This document shows positions 9,319 to 18,621 of a stretch of 64,000 nt of DNA, piece by piece. This DNA is from Bacteroidota bacterium (GTDB taxonomy: Bacteria; Bacteroidota; Bacteroidia; NS11-12g; UBA955), in assembly GCA_027488835.1 (NCBI GenBank), contig JAIYAW010000007.1:124001-188000 (forward strand), read 5' to 3'. The number at the start of each line of letters is the position of its first letter. Positions within the stretch are counted from its first letter, which is position 1. The notes beneath the pieces were generated by a model. The model was given only the letters and a program-made list of their open reading frames with translations, was not told where the DNA came from and did not search any database. The position numbers were made by a program, and so were the translations under genes.

Positions 9319-10824
9319 TTAATTTTCAGCCTTTGGCAGTTTTACTGCGATAATCTTTTCTTGCCCACCAGCAGTTTTGCCTTCAACCACAATGCTGCCT
9401 TTCAACGATTTCAAAACCGATACCGCACCTTGTGCTGAATAAACAGGTTCGTTATTAATCGTGGTAATGACAAAACCTTCCGGAATTCCAGCGTTTTTAA
9501 ATACCCCAGACGTTAAACTCGAAACTTTTACTCCAGCTTTGATATCCATTTTAGTTCTTTCTTCACGGGTTGTATTTTCCAACTTCATTCCCAAGTATTC
9601 TGAGCCAGCTGACTTTTCAGCAGTTTCTAATTTTGCTGTACCATTTTCGCCCAATAAGGTAGCTTGGAGCTCCTTCACTGATCCATTTCTCCGAATTGTA
9701 ATTTTCACCATATCTCCTGGCTTGTATTTCCCTACTTTTTCTTGTAAACGACTTGAACTGTTTACTTCGTCGCCATCGATTTTCAAAATCACATCGCCCT
9801 TTTCTATACCTGCTTTGTCTGCAGCACTTTTCTCTACAACTTCAGCAACATACACCCCTTTTAAGTCGGTCAAACCTTTTTCATCAACCAAATTCTGGGT
9901 AATTTCTTGGATAGATACCCCTAACAATGCACGTTGTACTTTGCCGTAATTCTTGAGATCATTGATTACTTTTTTCATCAAATTTACAGGAATGGCAAAT
10001 CCATAACCCGCATAAGATCCCGTCTCGGATGCAATTGCAGTATTGATTCCAATTAATTCTCCGGCAACGCTCACCAATGCACCACCACTGTTTCCCGGAT
10101 TGATAGCAGCATCAGTTTGAATAAAGTTCTCAATGGCATATTTATTTCCTTTCGATCGCAACAAATCAATGTTTCTGCCCATCGCACTTACAATACCCAA
10201 AGTAACGGTACTTGTTAAGTTGAAAGGATTACCTACTGCAACAACCCATTGTCCTACTTTTACATCGTCGCTATTTCCTAATTTCAAGAAGGGCAAGTTA
10301 CTTTCAGCAATGCGCAATAAAGCCAAATCCGTATTTTTGTCAGTCCCTATCAATTCAGCCAAATATGTTCTTTTATCATTCAGTACAATTTCAATTTTGG
10401 AAGCACCTTCAACAACGTGGTTATTTGAAACAATATAACCATCGTCGGAAATAATAACACCCGAACCACTCGCTTGACGTGGTCCCTGAGGTTGATCGAA
10501 TCTAAAGTTTGGGCCTTGGAAAAACTCAAATGGATCGGTTGGCATTTGACGATTACCACCCTCTTGAGGAGTAGATTGAATTGTTGTTTTGATATGCACT
10601 ACAGCAGGATTTGCAATTTCAGAAACTCCGGTAAAATCAAAAGCTGGAATTGTATTCAAACTGGCATACCTAGCCAATTGGCCAGAAGCACCTTGCTTTT
10701 GATCAATATCAAAATGACTACGTGAAGCAGCAACTGCATAAAAGCCGCCTAAACTAACTGCGCCGCCTAATAAACCGGCCAAGAAAAAAGTAAATACTTT
10801 GTGTTTTTGAAAATACTGTTTCAT
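9319..10824 (-). CDS. Do/DegP-type periplasmic serine protease (HtrA family)
   Basis: A 501-residue protease/chaperone for misfolded envelope proteins. An N-terminal hydrophobic segment (about 10-32) acts as signal or anchor. The trypsin-like domain carries the triad His136 (SNNHVVEG), Asp166 (KNTDLALL) and Ser246 (NPGNSGGAL). Two PDZ regions follow: the first contains LKGVYVAEVVEKSAADKAGI, and the second, more divergent, contains GVFKNAGIPEGFVITTI. I start it at MKQYFQKHKV (ATG 10822-10824); a longer frame to 10893 would put 23 unrelated residues before the signal sequence. It is divergent from the sigma-factor gene, which suggests but does not prove a shared stress response. Confidence 0.93.
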   Translation of the reverse strand: MKQYFQKHKVFTFFLAGLLGGAVSLGGFYAVAASRSHFDIDQKQGASGQLARYASLNTIPAFDFTGVSEIANPAVVHIKTTIQSTPQEGGNRQMPTDPFEFFQGPNFRFDQPQGPRQASGSGVIISDDGYIVSNNHVVEGASKIEIVLNDKRTYLAELIGTDKNTDLALLRIAESNLPFLKLGNSDDVKVGQWVVAVGNPFNLTSTVTLGIVSAMGRNIDLLRSKGNKYAIENFIQTDAAINPGNSGGALVSVAGELIGINTAIASETGSYAGYGFAIPVNLMKKVINDLKNYGKVQRALLGVSIQEITQNLVDEKGLTDLKGVYVAEVVEKSAADKAGIEKGDVILKIDGDEVNSSSRLQEKVGKYKPGDMVKITIRRNGSVKELQATLLGENGTAKLETAEKSAGSEYLGMKLENTTREERTKMDIKAGVKVSSLTSGVFKNAGIPEGFVITTINNEPVYSAQGAVSVLKSLKGSIVVEGKTAGGQEKIIAVKLPKAEN

Positions 10825-10941
10825 ATTTTGAAAAAAAATTAAATTTTGTTTGCAATAACAACGCAAAAATCGTGAATGTGCTTTAATTTGCATAGTAATT
10901 CATTTACCTTTTTCGATAAAAGAGTATACATAGTCCGTGAA

Positions 10942-11508
10942 ATGCAAATAAACAGCCATCCATCCGCAATTATAGTTGCCCGTCTTAGACAGGGTGATAG
11001 AGATGTATTGGTTGAATTGTATAAAGAAAACGAAGCTATGGTATATAAATATATAAAAGATCAAAAAGGAAGAGAGGAAGATGCAGAAGATTTACTTCAG
11101 GAGGCACTGATTGTTTTATGGAAAAATGCCAGGAAGCCAGAATTTACGTTAGACGCCAAACCATCAACTTATGTTTATGCAGTTGTAAAAAATCTATGGC
11201 TCAAACAAGTAGATAAAAACAAGCGAATGTCCCCCGAAGAAAACATCAACCCTCAGTTGCATGCTACCGTGCAAAATTCAGATTCAAACTTGGACCATGC
11301 CATTGTGAGAAAAATTTTAAATCAAATGGGGGAAACATGCAGACAAGTTTTGTTGATGTTTTATTTTGATGGATTTGATATGCAAACCATAGCCAAGGCA
11401 AACAGTTTTGCCAATGCCGATGTTGCAAAATCGAAAAAACATCAATGCATGAAAGAACTTGAAAGTAAAGTGAAATCACAATTTAGTTCAACCGATTTTT
11501 TTAGATAA
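10942..11508 (+). CDS. RNA polymerase sigma factor, ECF-like (sigma-70 family)
   Basis: A 188-residue protein with the two-domain ECF layout. Region 2 is about residues 10-80 (LRQGDRDVLVELYKENEAMV ... EEDAEDLLQEALIVLWKN). Region 4 is about 125-180, with MGETCRQVLLMFYFDGFDMQ matching the start of its helix-turn-helix. No region 3 is seen. The chosen ATG (10942) gives a normal N-terminus; a longer frame begins at 10876 but adds non-conserved sequence. The next gene begins 3 bases later and encodes a membrane protein with an anti-sigma-like N-terminus, so the two probably form a sigma/anti-sigma pair. The regulon is unknown. Confidence 0.88.
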   Translation: MQINSHPSAIIVARLRQGDRDVLVELYKENEAMVYKYIKDQKGREEDAEDLLQEALIVLWKNARKPEFTLDAKPSTYVYAVVKNLWLKQVDKNKRMSPEENINPQLHATVQNSDSNLDHAIVRKILNQMGETCRQVLLMFYFDGFDMQTIAKANSFANADVAKSKKHQCMKELESKVKSQFSSTDFFR

Positions 11509-11511
11509 ACC

Positions 11512-12597
11512 ATGAATTCCGAAGATCCAAGAATTGACCAGTTTATCGACAATGAAATGTCGGAAGGTGAGCGCATATTGTTTCTGCAAGAAATGGAAAA
11601 TAATTCGGAATTGAAAAGAACCGTATTATTTAAACAATTCATTATTGAGGGAATTAAGTCTGAAGGCGACGAAGAGTTAAAAGAATATATTAGAAGCAGA
11701 GTTCAAGACCAAAGTGAGGAAAATCAAACCAACTTGTGGCTGTATGCAGTTGCAACAGTTACTGTCGTTTTGATTTCTTATTTTTTTATTATTCAATATA
11801 TTAAAACGGGAAGTATTAAGGAAGCCACTGAAATTTTGGCGCTAAATAAACGGTCAAATTTAGAATCAAAAGGAAAGCAAAAATATGACCAAGAAGCTTA
11901 TGAGGCTCCAGTTTTTGTGAATGATAGTACTGCCATTTATGCAGATTCAACATTGGCTGTAATAGATCAAAGCAAACTGACCGATGATGTTACAAATTTG
12001 CAGGAATCTGACATGGCTGCGGTACCTGAAATGAGCGATTCAAAAGGGAATACTATTGAAAGTGATAAGTCTATGGCTCCAGCTATATCTAATGACAATA
12101 CTTATCAATGGACATTTGGTGATGACTCAAGAATTGCAAAAAATGTAATCTTGGTTCCCATTAAATTGACAGAAGCATATGCTGGAAATGAATCGAGGAT
12201 GGACAAACAACCGATAATGGCTAAGGCAAAAATTGCAGCCAATTATAAATCCAAAAAAGAAGCGATTAACAACGAACAAGGGAGTTCAGTTCAATATGAT
12301 AGCGTAACATCAGCCGAGTCCAAACCTAAATCGGTAGCCAATATATCAAAATTCAGCGTCTTGTTTATCGAAACCAAATCACCAAAACAATCACTAGAAA
12401 TTTCAGATAAAAAAGGAAATTACACCATTGTTTTATCAAATTTCTCTAGCGAGAATCCTCTCATATACCAGTTAAATGGCAAATATTTTATTGAACTAGG
12501 ACCTAAAATTATTTATTCAATACCACTAAGTTCAATCAAAATTGATAGTCCAAAACCCATTACTGACAAGGCGATAATTAAAGCCATTCAAAATTAA
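11512..12597 (+). CDS. probable membrane anti-sigma factor
   Basis: A 361-residue protein. Residues 1-65 (DPRIDQFIDNEMSEGERILF ... NNSELKRTV) look like the short helical anti-sigma domain of Bacteroidota: 'hhDxEMSxxExxxF' followed by a second helix. One membrane span follows at about 75-97 (WLYAVATVTVVLISYFFIIQ). The remaining 260 residues are outside the membrane, low in recognisable motifs and rich in Ser, Lys and Asp, with a short beta-rich end (NYTIVLSNFSSENPLIYQLN). The layout suggests an inner-membrane protein holding the sigma factor and sensing something in the periplasm. The role is inferred from position and the N-terminus. Confidence 0.65.
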   Translation: MNSEDPRIDQFIDNEMSEGERILFLQEMENNSELKRTVLFKQFIIEGIKSEGDEELKEYIRSRVQDQSEENQTNLWLYAVATVTVVLISYFFIIQYIKTGSIKEATEILALNKRSNLESKGKQKYDQEAYEAPVFVNDSTAIYADSTLAVIDQSKLTDDVTNLQESDMAAVPEMSDSKGNTIESDKSMAPAISNDNTYQWTFGDDSRIAKNVILVPIKLTEAYAGNESRMDKQPIMAKAKIAANYKSKKEAINNEQGSSVQYDSVTSAESKPKSVANISKFSVLFIETKSPKQSLEISDKKGNYTIVLSNFSSENPLIYQLNGKYFIELGPKIIYSIPLSSIKIDSPKPITDKAIIKAIQN

Positions 12598-12599
12598 AC

Positions 12600-13388
12600 A
12601 TGGTCAATTTTGTTAAATTCCAAGGTACTGGAAACGACTTTATTTTAATTGACGGCAGAACAAATTCTATTTTAAACACACTTCCTATAAAACAAATGTG
12701 TGACAGGAATTTTGGGATTGGTGCCGACGGTTTAATGATATTGCAAAATAAAGTTGGCTACGACTTTGAAATGATTTACTACAATTCCGATGGTAATTTA
12801 AGTAGTATGTGTGGCAACGGTGGACGTTGTATTGCCCAATGGGCACATCAATTGGGAATTGGAAATAATAACAAACTCAAATTCTGGGCTCCAGATGGAG
12901 AACACATTGCAATAATAGATAAAGATCAAGTAAACTTAAAAATGAACAATGTTTCATCTTGGAAAATCATTGATGAAAATACAATTGAAATCAACACAGG
13001 CTCTCCGCATTATGTTCATTTTACAAAAAATCCAATAGAAGACCATCCCCTATTTTCATGGGCACAATCTATTCGCTATAACGAACAGTATTCCAAAGAG
13101 GGAATCAATGTAAATATTTCGAGGGTGATTACTCCGGAGCAATTACAAATGAGGACCTATGAACGCGGTGTTGAAGACGAAACACTTAGCTGTGGCACAG
13201 GCGTTACAGCTACGGTATTGGCTCATGCCATTCTTCAAGCATCTATTTTGAGGGATACTAAGCAAATCGTTCACATGGAAACGCCAGGAGGAAATTTGGC
13301 CATTGAATTTAGTAAAACAGAAAATGGATTTGAGAATATTTGGTTAATTGGCCCTGCTAAAGAAGTTTTTTCAGGTCAATGGAAATAA
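12600..13388 (+). CDS. dapF: diaminopimelate epimerase
   Basis: A 262-residue enzyme converting LL- to meso-diaminopimelate, for lysine and peptidoglycan synthesis. The two catalytic cysteines are Cys71 in MCGNGGRC and Cys198 in ETLSCGTGVTA. The N-terminal FQGTGNDFILID is the family's opening signature. It starts 2 bases after the anti-sigma gene, so it is probably transcribed with it, which is an unusual partner. A strong terminator follows. The product feeds MurE, encoded at 22-23.5 kb, whose DNPR motif selects meso-diaminopimelate. Confidence 0.96.
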   Translation: MVNFVKFQGTGNDFILIDGRTNSILNTLPIKQMCDRNFGIGADGLMILQNKVGYDFEMIYYNSDGNLSSMCGNGGRCIAQWAHQLGIGNNNKLKFWAPDGEHIAIIDKDQVNLKMNNVSSWKIIDENTIEINTGSPHYVHFTKNPIEDHPLFSWAQSIRYNEQYSKEGINVNISRVITPEQLQMRTYERGVEDETLSCGTGVTATVLAHAILQASILRDTKQIVHMETPGGNLAIEFSKTENGFENIWLIGPAKEVFSGQWK

Positions 13389-13410
13389 GTAATTTTTTTA
13401 TCCAAACAAT

Positions 13411-13455
13411 TTTAAAACAAAAATGGCTGCCAAAGGCAGCCATTTTTGTTTTAAA
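13411..13455. terminator. bidirectional hairpin terminator after dapF
   Basis: Arms 13411-13431 and 13435-13455 are perfect complements (21 bp) with a three-base loop. The core TGGCTGCC/GGCAGCCA is flanked by an A-run and a T-run, so it can stop transcription from both dapF (+) and the secreted propeller gene (-). Confidence 0.9.
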
Positions 13456-13471
13456 AGGGTATAATCCTTAA

Positions 13472-16090
13472 TTATTTCACCAATATTTTAACAGCTTGGG
13501 TATTCACAACACCGTTGATAGATGCCAAGTAATAACCAGTTGTCAAATGAGCAACATTAACTGAAATAGCATTTGAGCCATTTGTAATTTGAATATTTTT
13601 AGTAATCACTGCCTTACCTGTTAAATCGTAGATGGTAACAGTTGCAGCACCAGATTTAGCAGCAGTGAACGAGAAGTTTGTGATATCAGAAGTTGGGTTA
13701 GGATATGCATTCAAAGACACTTTTGTATTTTGGATGTTTTTGTTTCCAGTTAACAAAGTTGATGAACGGAAATATCCACGGCCATGAGTACCAATGTACA
13801 TTGACATCCCTTCCCAAGGTTTCCATTCGTAACCACGAATTTCAAATACCGCTACACGTGCCATACCTTGGTTCGCTTCTTCCCATTTAACACCGCCATT
13901 TTCAGTTACCCAAATTCCCAAATCAGTACCTAAAATGATTCTGCTTGGATTGTCGATATCTACAACCGCATCATAAACAGGCATAGAAGGCAAGTTGCCA
14001 GTAATGTTTGTCCATGTTGGATTCAAATCAAGTGCATTTTTAGATTCCATTACATATATATTTGAAGAACTACCATAATTACCTAAGGTAATTACCACGT
14101 GGTTAGAATCAGCCATATCCACATTCACCGATGTGATAGTTCTACTAGAAGAAATCCCGGGAACCGTTAATTGTTTTGTTACAACACCATCTGGAATATC
14201 ATTCACACCAGGATTTGCTTTCACAGAAAAATCAGCATCTTTCAAACCTGAAGTTCGGAACAATGCACCTTGTTTACAAGAAAACAAATGGTTACCGTCT
14301 GGAGTGTAGTCCATTTCAATAATTCTTCCATTTCCTAAACCTCCTGCAACACGAATCCATACTACGTCGTTTGCAAAATCAGTAGGATTTACAGCAGCCC
14401 AAATTTCAGAATTCTTAGCTAAATATAATTTGGATGTTTTTGCATCTTGCTCCCACAAACTGAAAGTGGTATTAAAGTCAGATTGTATAGTTCCTGTTTG
14501 ACGTTTATCAAAGAAAGTTGAACTTGATTGACCTTGGTTACCTGAACGCACAACAGTTCCGTAATAAGTACACATGAAAGTAATGTTAGGATTGAATCTT
14601 GAGAATTCAACATCAAACCCATCACCACCATAAATACTCACTCCTGTTTTTGACTGCTCACCTGCAGGCGCATTTCCTTTGAAATTGACCAAAAATGTAC
14701 CATTGTCTTGAGCTCCACCCATAACATGACCTAACTCATTTGAAGCCACATTGTATAATTGCAATGTTGTATATCCTCTATTGATTGATGTCCATGTACC
14801 TAAATTAGTAGAAGAGTAAAGACCACCATCACTACCCACAATACAAGTTGCAGGTTTGGTGTTCATATTCCACATAATAAGATGTTTATCGGCATGAACA
14901 TAACCACTGTTCCATGGCGCACCGAAAGTGCTACCAATTTGGGTATACCCATTTACTTCATCCCAAGTAGCCAAATCAACACCACCCATTAATACTTTAT
15001 TTTTATTGCCTGGAACAACTCCAACCACGTTATCGTACCATCCTTGGGTGTTCGGTCCAAAAATATCGGTTACAGAATTACCATAAACCAATTGTGTCCA
15101 TGTAGTTCCACCATCTGTAGTTCTATACAAACCATCCATCTTACCCCCGTTTGTTGCAACTAGCAAATAAACGTAGTTCACATCATCAGGTGAAATAGCA
15201 ATTGCTATACGTCCACCAGCTGGAAATGATTTATTCAATTTCATTGCACCTGTTGCGTCTGATTTGTATACAGCACCCCCATTATTTGATGCCCAAATGG
15301 TTCCGGCATTGTCAATTTTAACTTCTTTGATTGAAGATCCATTGATTTTTTTCGGAGAAACAACACCTTCTGTAAATTCATACAAGCCAGCATCAGTTCC
15401 TACGTAATATTTATTTAACGTTGGATGTGCAACCATACTGTTACAAACATCAAACGTTCCATTGTTGGTACCGGGCATTAAAGAAAATTTTGTACCGCTT
15501 AAATTATCACTTTTGAAGATACCATTACCAATGAACGCCGGGGAACCATTTCTGGTACCAGAAAGATTTGTAAACCCACCTTCACCGGTGCCATAATAAA
15601 TGTTACCGCTTGGAGTTTGAGCCATACAAGTAACGTTTAGATTTTCTTGCATGTCGTTTACGGGTTTCCAACTTTGGCCATAAGTAGTAGATCTAAATAA
15701 CCCACCACTCACAGAACCTACAAACCATATGTTTGCAGAATCTTTGTGAATTACCAAAGCACGGGTTCTGCCACCAACGTTGTCTGGACCCATATTCTGC
15801 CAAACAATATTTTTATTCAATCGGCTTTTGATTTGAAGTGCATCTGCCTGGGCAATTGCCTGCTTGATCCATTCCGGTTCAAGTGTTCCCGTTTTTTCGT
15901 TCAGTCTCATACTGTACATCGAACGCAATGCACCCTCAATTTCCTCAGTAGGATTTTCCTCTGATTCATTTTCGAAAGAAAACAATTCAGTAAAATTAGG
16001 AGCTTTGATGGTGTTATTAAATCCAAGTAAACCAATTCCTAAACAGATTCCCGCAGAAAGTGCGATGGGTAAATATGACTTTATCTTCAT
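13472..16090 (-). CDS. T9SS-secreted beta-propeller (sortilin/BNR-repeat) protein
   Basis: An 872-residue secreted protein. An N-terminal signal or anchor segment (about 5-25) precedes repeated propeller blades with 'SxDxGxTW'-like turns (FRSTTYGQSWKPVND, LYRTTDGGTTWTQL, YSSTNLGTWTSIN). The last 80 or so residues are a type A T9SS sorting domain (NAYPNPTSDITNFSF ... YDLTGKAVITKNI ... LTTGYYLASI), so it should cross the outer membrane through the T9SS and be anchored or released. The start is MKIKSYLPIAL (ATG 16088-16090). It is a paralogue of the protein at 53115-55820; both share NIGGRTRA/NVGGRTRA and GSVSGG motifs. The ligand or substrate is unknown; peptidase activity cannot be claimed. 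Confidence 0.88.
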   Translation of the reverse strand: MKIKSYLPIALSAGICLGIGLLGFNNTIKAPNFTELFSFENESEENPTEEIEGALRSMYSMRLNEKTGTLEPEWIKQAIAQADALQIKSRLNKNIVWQNMGPDNVGGRTRALVIHKDSANIWFVGSVSGGLFRSTTYGQSWKPVNDMQENLNVTCMAQTPSGNIYYGTGEGGFTNLSGTRNGSPAFIGNGIFKSDNLSGTKFSLMPGTNNGTFDVCNSMVAHPTLNKYYVGTDAGLYEFTEGVVSPKKINGSSIKEVKIDNAGTIWASNNGGAVYKSDATGAMKLNKSFPAGGRIAIAISPDDVNYVYLLVATNGGKMDGLYRTTDGGTTWTQLVYGNSVTDIFGPNTQGWYDNVVGVVPGNKNKVLMGGVDLATWDEVNGYTQIGSTFGAPWNSGYVHADKHLIMWNMNTKPATCIVGSDGGLYSSTNLGTWTSINRGYTTLQLYNVASNELGHVMGGAQDNGTFLVNFKGNAPAGEQSKTGVSIYGGDGFDVEFSRFNPNITFMCTYYGTVVRSGNQGQSSSTFFDKRQTGTIQSDFNTTFSLWEQDAKTSKLYLAKNSEIWAAVNPTDFANDVVWIRVAGGLGNGRIIEMDYTPDGNHLFSCKQGALFRTSGLKDADFSVKANPGVNDIPDGVVTKQLTVPGISSSRTITSVNVDMADSNHVVITLGNYGSSSNIYVMESKNALDLNPTWTNITGNLPSMPVYDAVVDIDNPSRIILGTDLGIWVTENGGVKWEEANQGMARVAVFEIRGYEWKPWEGMSMYIGTHGRGYFRSSTLLTGNKNIQNTKVSLNAYPNPTSDITNFSFTAAKSGAATVTIYDLTGKAVITKNIQITNGSNAISVNVAHLTTGYYLASINGVVNTQAVKILVK

Positions 16091-16135
16091 AAAATATCTT
16101 TTTTTCTTTTTTAAATAGAGAAAACTCTCGAATCG

Positions 16136-16166
16136 CAAATTAATGCAAAAAGAGGGTCTTTTCCAA
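16136..16166 (-). promoter_or_regulatory. candidate promoter for the secreted propeller gene
   Basis: On the minus strand TTG (16164-16166), a 20-base spacer and TTAATTTG (16136-16143) approximate the Bacteroidota pattern TTTG-N20-TAnnTTTG. The ATG lies about 45 bases downstream. The match is imperfect. The same TTAATTTG octamer precedes the metalloprotease gene (63896-63903, minus strand). Confidence 0.35.
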
Positions 16167-16247
16167 TTCTAACGTGATAGATGTTCTTCAATTAATGTAA
16201 TTTTTTCATCATAATTTGCATTTACTGCAAAACACAATCGAATTATC

Positions 16248-17123
16248 CTATAAAACATGCTTTTCAGCATGGTATGAACTCCTAACCAATGGACCGCTTT
16301 CAACAAATCTAAAGCCCAATTTCAATCCATATTCTTCCCAATATTTGAACTTATCAGGATGAACATATTCTGAAACGGGCAAATGCAACTTAGTTGGTTG
16401 AAGGTATTGACCTAATGTCAATACATCGCAGCCGTGTTCGCGCAAATCGTGGATGAGTTTTTTCACCTGATCGTCGGATTCACCGCAACCCAACATTGCA
16501 CCACTTTTGGTTCTTGCACCATATTCATGGGTGCGTTTGATTTGCTCCAAACTTCTTGCATATTTTGCCTGTGGACGAACCAATCTGTACAATTCCTCAA
16601 CCGTTTCCATGTTGTGACTCACAACTTCTGGTTTTGCATCCAAAACCATGTAAAGCATATCCCACTGAGATTTGAAATCGGGGATTAATGTTTCAATGGT
16701 GGTTTGTGGACTAGATAACTTTACAGCTTTGATTGTTTCAGCCCAAACGGTAGCGCCTTTGTCTTTTAATTCATCGCGGTTTACAGAAGTAATCACGCAA
16801 TGCTTGACATTCATCAATTTTACTGCTTCGGCAACGCGCTTTGGCTCATCGAGATCATATTCACCTGGGCGACCTGTTGCAACTGCACAAAATGAACAAC
16901 TTCGGGTACAAACGTTTCCCAAAATCATAAAGGTTGCTGTACCAGCACCCCAACATTCTCCCATGTTGGGACATTTACCATCTTCACAAATGGTATGGAG
17001 TTTATGTTCCTTAACAATTTTTTTTACGTTGGTGTAATTTTCACCAAATGGAATTTCTATTTTTAACCAAGATGGTTTAGATGGTCCACGCTTTTCTTTT
17101 GAAACTACTGGTAATTCAATCAC
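16248..17123 (-). CDS. lipA: lipoyl synthase
   Basis: A 291-residue radical-SAM enzyme that inserts two sulfurs into protein-bound octanoyl groups to make lipoate. It has both iron-sulfur cluster sites: the auxiliary cluster Cys46, Cys51 and Cys57 ([12 protein letters not shown]) and the radical-SAM cluster Cys72-x3-Cys76-x2-Cys79 (CTRSCSFC). Normal length for the family. It serves lipoate-dependent complexes such as 2-oxoglutarate dehydrogenase, whose E2 subunit is at 45.7-46.9 kb. It lies 7 bases after an outer-membrane-like gene on the same strand, so the two share a transcript. Confidence 0.97.
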   Translation of the reverse strand: MIELPVVSKEKRGPSKPSWLKIEIPFGENYTNVKKIVKEHKLHTICEDGKCPNMGECWGAGTATFMILGNVCTRSCSFCAVATGRPGEYDLDEPKRVAEAVKLMNVKHCVITSVNRDELKDKGATVWAETIKAVKLSSPQTTIETLIPDFKSQWDMLYMVLDAKPEVVSHNMETVEELYRLVRPQAKYARSLEQIKRTHEYGARTKSGAMLGCGESDDQVKKLIHDLREHGCDVLTLGQYLQPTKLHLPVSEYVHPDKFKYWEEYGLKLGFRFVESGPLVRSSYHAEKHVL

Positions 17124-17130
17124 GTTTAAA

Positions 17131-17850
17131 TTAATTTATTTCGCCAAATCCAAATGCAAAGTTAACAAATAGTGCCGGGAAGATGTTCTTATTTGTAGTT
17201 TGTGTATATAATAGTGGTATTTTCTCTACAAAAATATCGTTTGAGAGCCCAATCGACATTGAATTCGATAGAGATCTATAACTTCCCCATTCAATTTGCA
17301 AACCTGCTGAAAGGCCAAATCCAGGGACAATTTTACCTTTTGTTATACCTTTTGTAAATGGAGCTGGACCTCCTATTAGAGAAACATTTTGATTTGCCGG
17401 ATCATATTGCACATCGGCATAACCATCAAATGGTGGCGTACCTTGATAATATGCAATAAAAACTGGCCATGAATAAACGATTGGTAAACTGGCATTGGCG
17501 AAAATTTTGCAGCCCACATCCATTCTCGATTTTCTTTGTCCCAATGCATATGCAACTCCATAAAATGGTTTAAAGGCCCAGGCATAATTTATTTTTTCTA
17601 GCTTGAAAGATTGTGATCCGGGTAAACTATAATTAATGACAAATACTTCTTTGGGATCTACCAAATTTCCAACTTTGAATCCCACTTGATTTCCCCATTT
17701 ATCACCTTTTATTTGGGTGTATTTATATCCCCCAAAATCAAAACCGAAATTTCGAATTTGGGCGTCAATGTTCCAAATCACGCTTTTTTGAGCCTGAGTT
17801 ATCCCCATTATCGAGGTTAAGGTTATGCACAATAGGGTGAATTTTCTCAT
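17131..17850 (-). CDS. conserved outer-membrane-like protein of unknown function
   Basis: A 239-residue protein with a clear signal peptide (residues 1-20, ending GITQAQ). The rest alternates hydrophobic and polar residues with many aromatics and glycines, as expected of a small beta barrel ([33 protein letters not shown]), and the end [14 protein letters not shown] resembles a terminal strand. It is co-transcribed with lipA. I do not recognise a named family. No catalytic motif is visible, so I give no function beyond a probable outer-membrane location. Confidence 0.55.
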   Translation of the reverse strand: MRKFTLLCITLTSIMGITQAQKSVIWNIDAQIRNFGFDFGGYKYTQIKGDKWGNQVGFKVGNLVDPKEVFVINYSLPGSQSFKLEKINYAWAFKPFYGVAYALGQRKSRMDVGCKIFANASLPIVYSWPVFIAYYQGTPPFDGYADVQYDPANQNVSLIGGPAPFTKGITKGKIVPGFGLSAGLQIEWGSYRSLSNSMSIGLSNDIFVEKIPLLYTQTTNKNIFPALFVNFAFGFGEIN

Positions 17851-17863
17851 TTTAGGAACAATT

Positions 17864-17894
17864 CAAAATTAGGTATTCCACATTTATTAAAAAA
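17864..17894 (-). promoter_or_regulatory. candidate promoter for the outer-membrane-protein/lipA pair
   Basis: The minus strand reads TTTT (17891-17894), 19 bases, then TAATTTTG (17864-17871), an exact match to the -7 consensus TAnnTTTG with a weak -33. The ATG (17848-17850) is 13 bases downstream of the -7 element. Confidence 0.4.
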
Positions 17895-17945
17895 GAGGCA
17901 TTATTTGGTATTTTTATTCCACTTTCTCCCACGATTAGCAAACCC

Positions 17946-17976
17946 CTTGTATTTACAATAGTTTTTACTATTTTTG
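17946..17976 (+). promoter_or_regulatory. candidate promoter for the mraZ/dcw cluster
   Basis: CTTG (17946-17949), a 19-base spacer and TATTTTTG (17969-17976) fit the Bacteroidota promoter pattern. Transcription would start near 17983, leaving a leader of about 140 bases that contains the MraZ boxes. A second -7-like octamer, TAATTTTG at 18056-18063, overlaps the boxes themselves but has no clear -33 partner. Either could be the regulated promoter. Confidence 0.45.
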
Positions 17977-18030
17977 CATTGTCTAAAACAAGAAAAGATG
18001 ACCCTATATCCTTTCAAAATTAGCATCATG

Positions 18031-18086
18031 TGGGCGAATGTGGAAAAGAAGTGGCTAATTTTGGGAAATTGTGGGAAATTGTGGGA
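18031..18086 (+). promoter_or_regulatory. MraZ operator: ladder of TGG-type boxes with about 10-bp spacing
   Basis: Three perfect TGGGA boxes at 18062-18066, 18072-18076 and 18082-18086 are each separated by five bases, the arrangement known for MraZ binding sites. Upstream, TGGGC (18031), TGGAA (18041) and TGGCT (18052) continue the same 10-11 bp rhythm as weaker copies, giving up to six sites. The array ends 39 bases before the mraZ ATG, consistent with autoregulation of the whole cluster. Confidence 0.8.
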
Positions 18087-18125
18087 AATTCTTTTTTTAT
18101 TTAGCAGACAGAAATCCAGCACAAA

Positions 18126-18596
18126 ATGTCGGGACTAATCGGAGAATATAATTGCAAGCTAGACGGCAAGGGAAGACTATCCCTTCCATCGAAGTTAAGG
18201 GCCCAGTTTCCTGAGTCTGCAGAGAATACTTTGGTTATAAACCGCGGTTTTGAAAAATGCTTGGTTTTGTACACAAAAGAAGATTGGTTAATAGAAACTG
18301 CCAAGCTTAACGCCGTTGATGATTTTATGAGTCCCGAAATTCGCCGATTCAAACGTATCTTCACTAACGGTGCCAATTTGATACAAATCGACAATGCAAT
18401 GCGTATTCTTATTCCTAAAAAGCTATTGGAATATGCAGACCTATCTGACGATGTTGTGCTTAGTGCCAACGGTAGCAAAGTGGAAATTTGGAGTCAACAC
18501 TTATACGATACTGAGTTATCGGTTGATTCTGATGAGTTAAGCAACTTAGCGCAGCATTTCCACAAACAAAGATCTTCTTCTACTGAACAAGACTAA
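18126..18596 (+). CDS. mraZ: transcriptional regulator MraZ
   Basis: A 156-residue protein made of two SpoVT-AbrB-like halves, each with the MraZ DxxxR signature: LDGKGRLSLPSKLR near residue 13 and IDNAMRILIPKKLL near residue 89. MraZ forms ring oligomers that bind repeated TGGGN boxes upstream of its own gene and represses the dcw cluster. The matching boxes are directly upstream (18031-18086). First gene of the cluster; rsmH follows after 25 bases. Confidence 0.96.
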   Translation: MSGLIGEYNCKLDGKGRLSLPSKLRAQFPESAENTLVINRGFEKCLVLYTKEDWLIETAKLNAVDDFMSPEIRRFKRIFTNGANLIQIDNAMRILIPKKLLEYADLSDDVVLSANGSKVEIWSQHLYDTELSVDSDELSNLAQHFHKQRSSSTEQD

Positions 18597-18621
18597 ACAT
18601 GCTGGCAAACCTGTTTGCTAC

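Noticed and set aside
9461-9949. 162-codon open frame antisense to the HtrA gene
   Set aside because: Shadow of a conserved coding region; no recognisable features.
13472-16090. Calling the propeller proteins sialidases or peptidases
   Set aside because: Only BNR-like turns and a sorting domain are visible; no catalytic residues can be assigned.
18062-18086. Short 10-bp direct repeats considered as a CRISPR array or microsatellite
   Set aside because: Repeat unit is far too short for CRISPR and matches MraZ binding boxes just before mraZ.
17901-18122. Open frame of 73 codons on the minus strand before mraZ
   Set aside because: It runs through the MraZ boxes and promoter, and its repeated NFPQF/ISHNF pattern only reflects the repeat. 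No conserved features.
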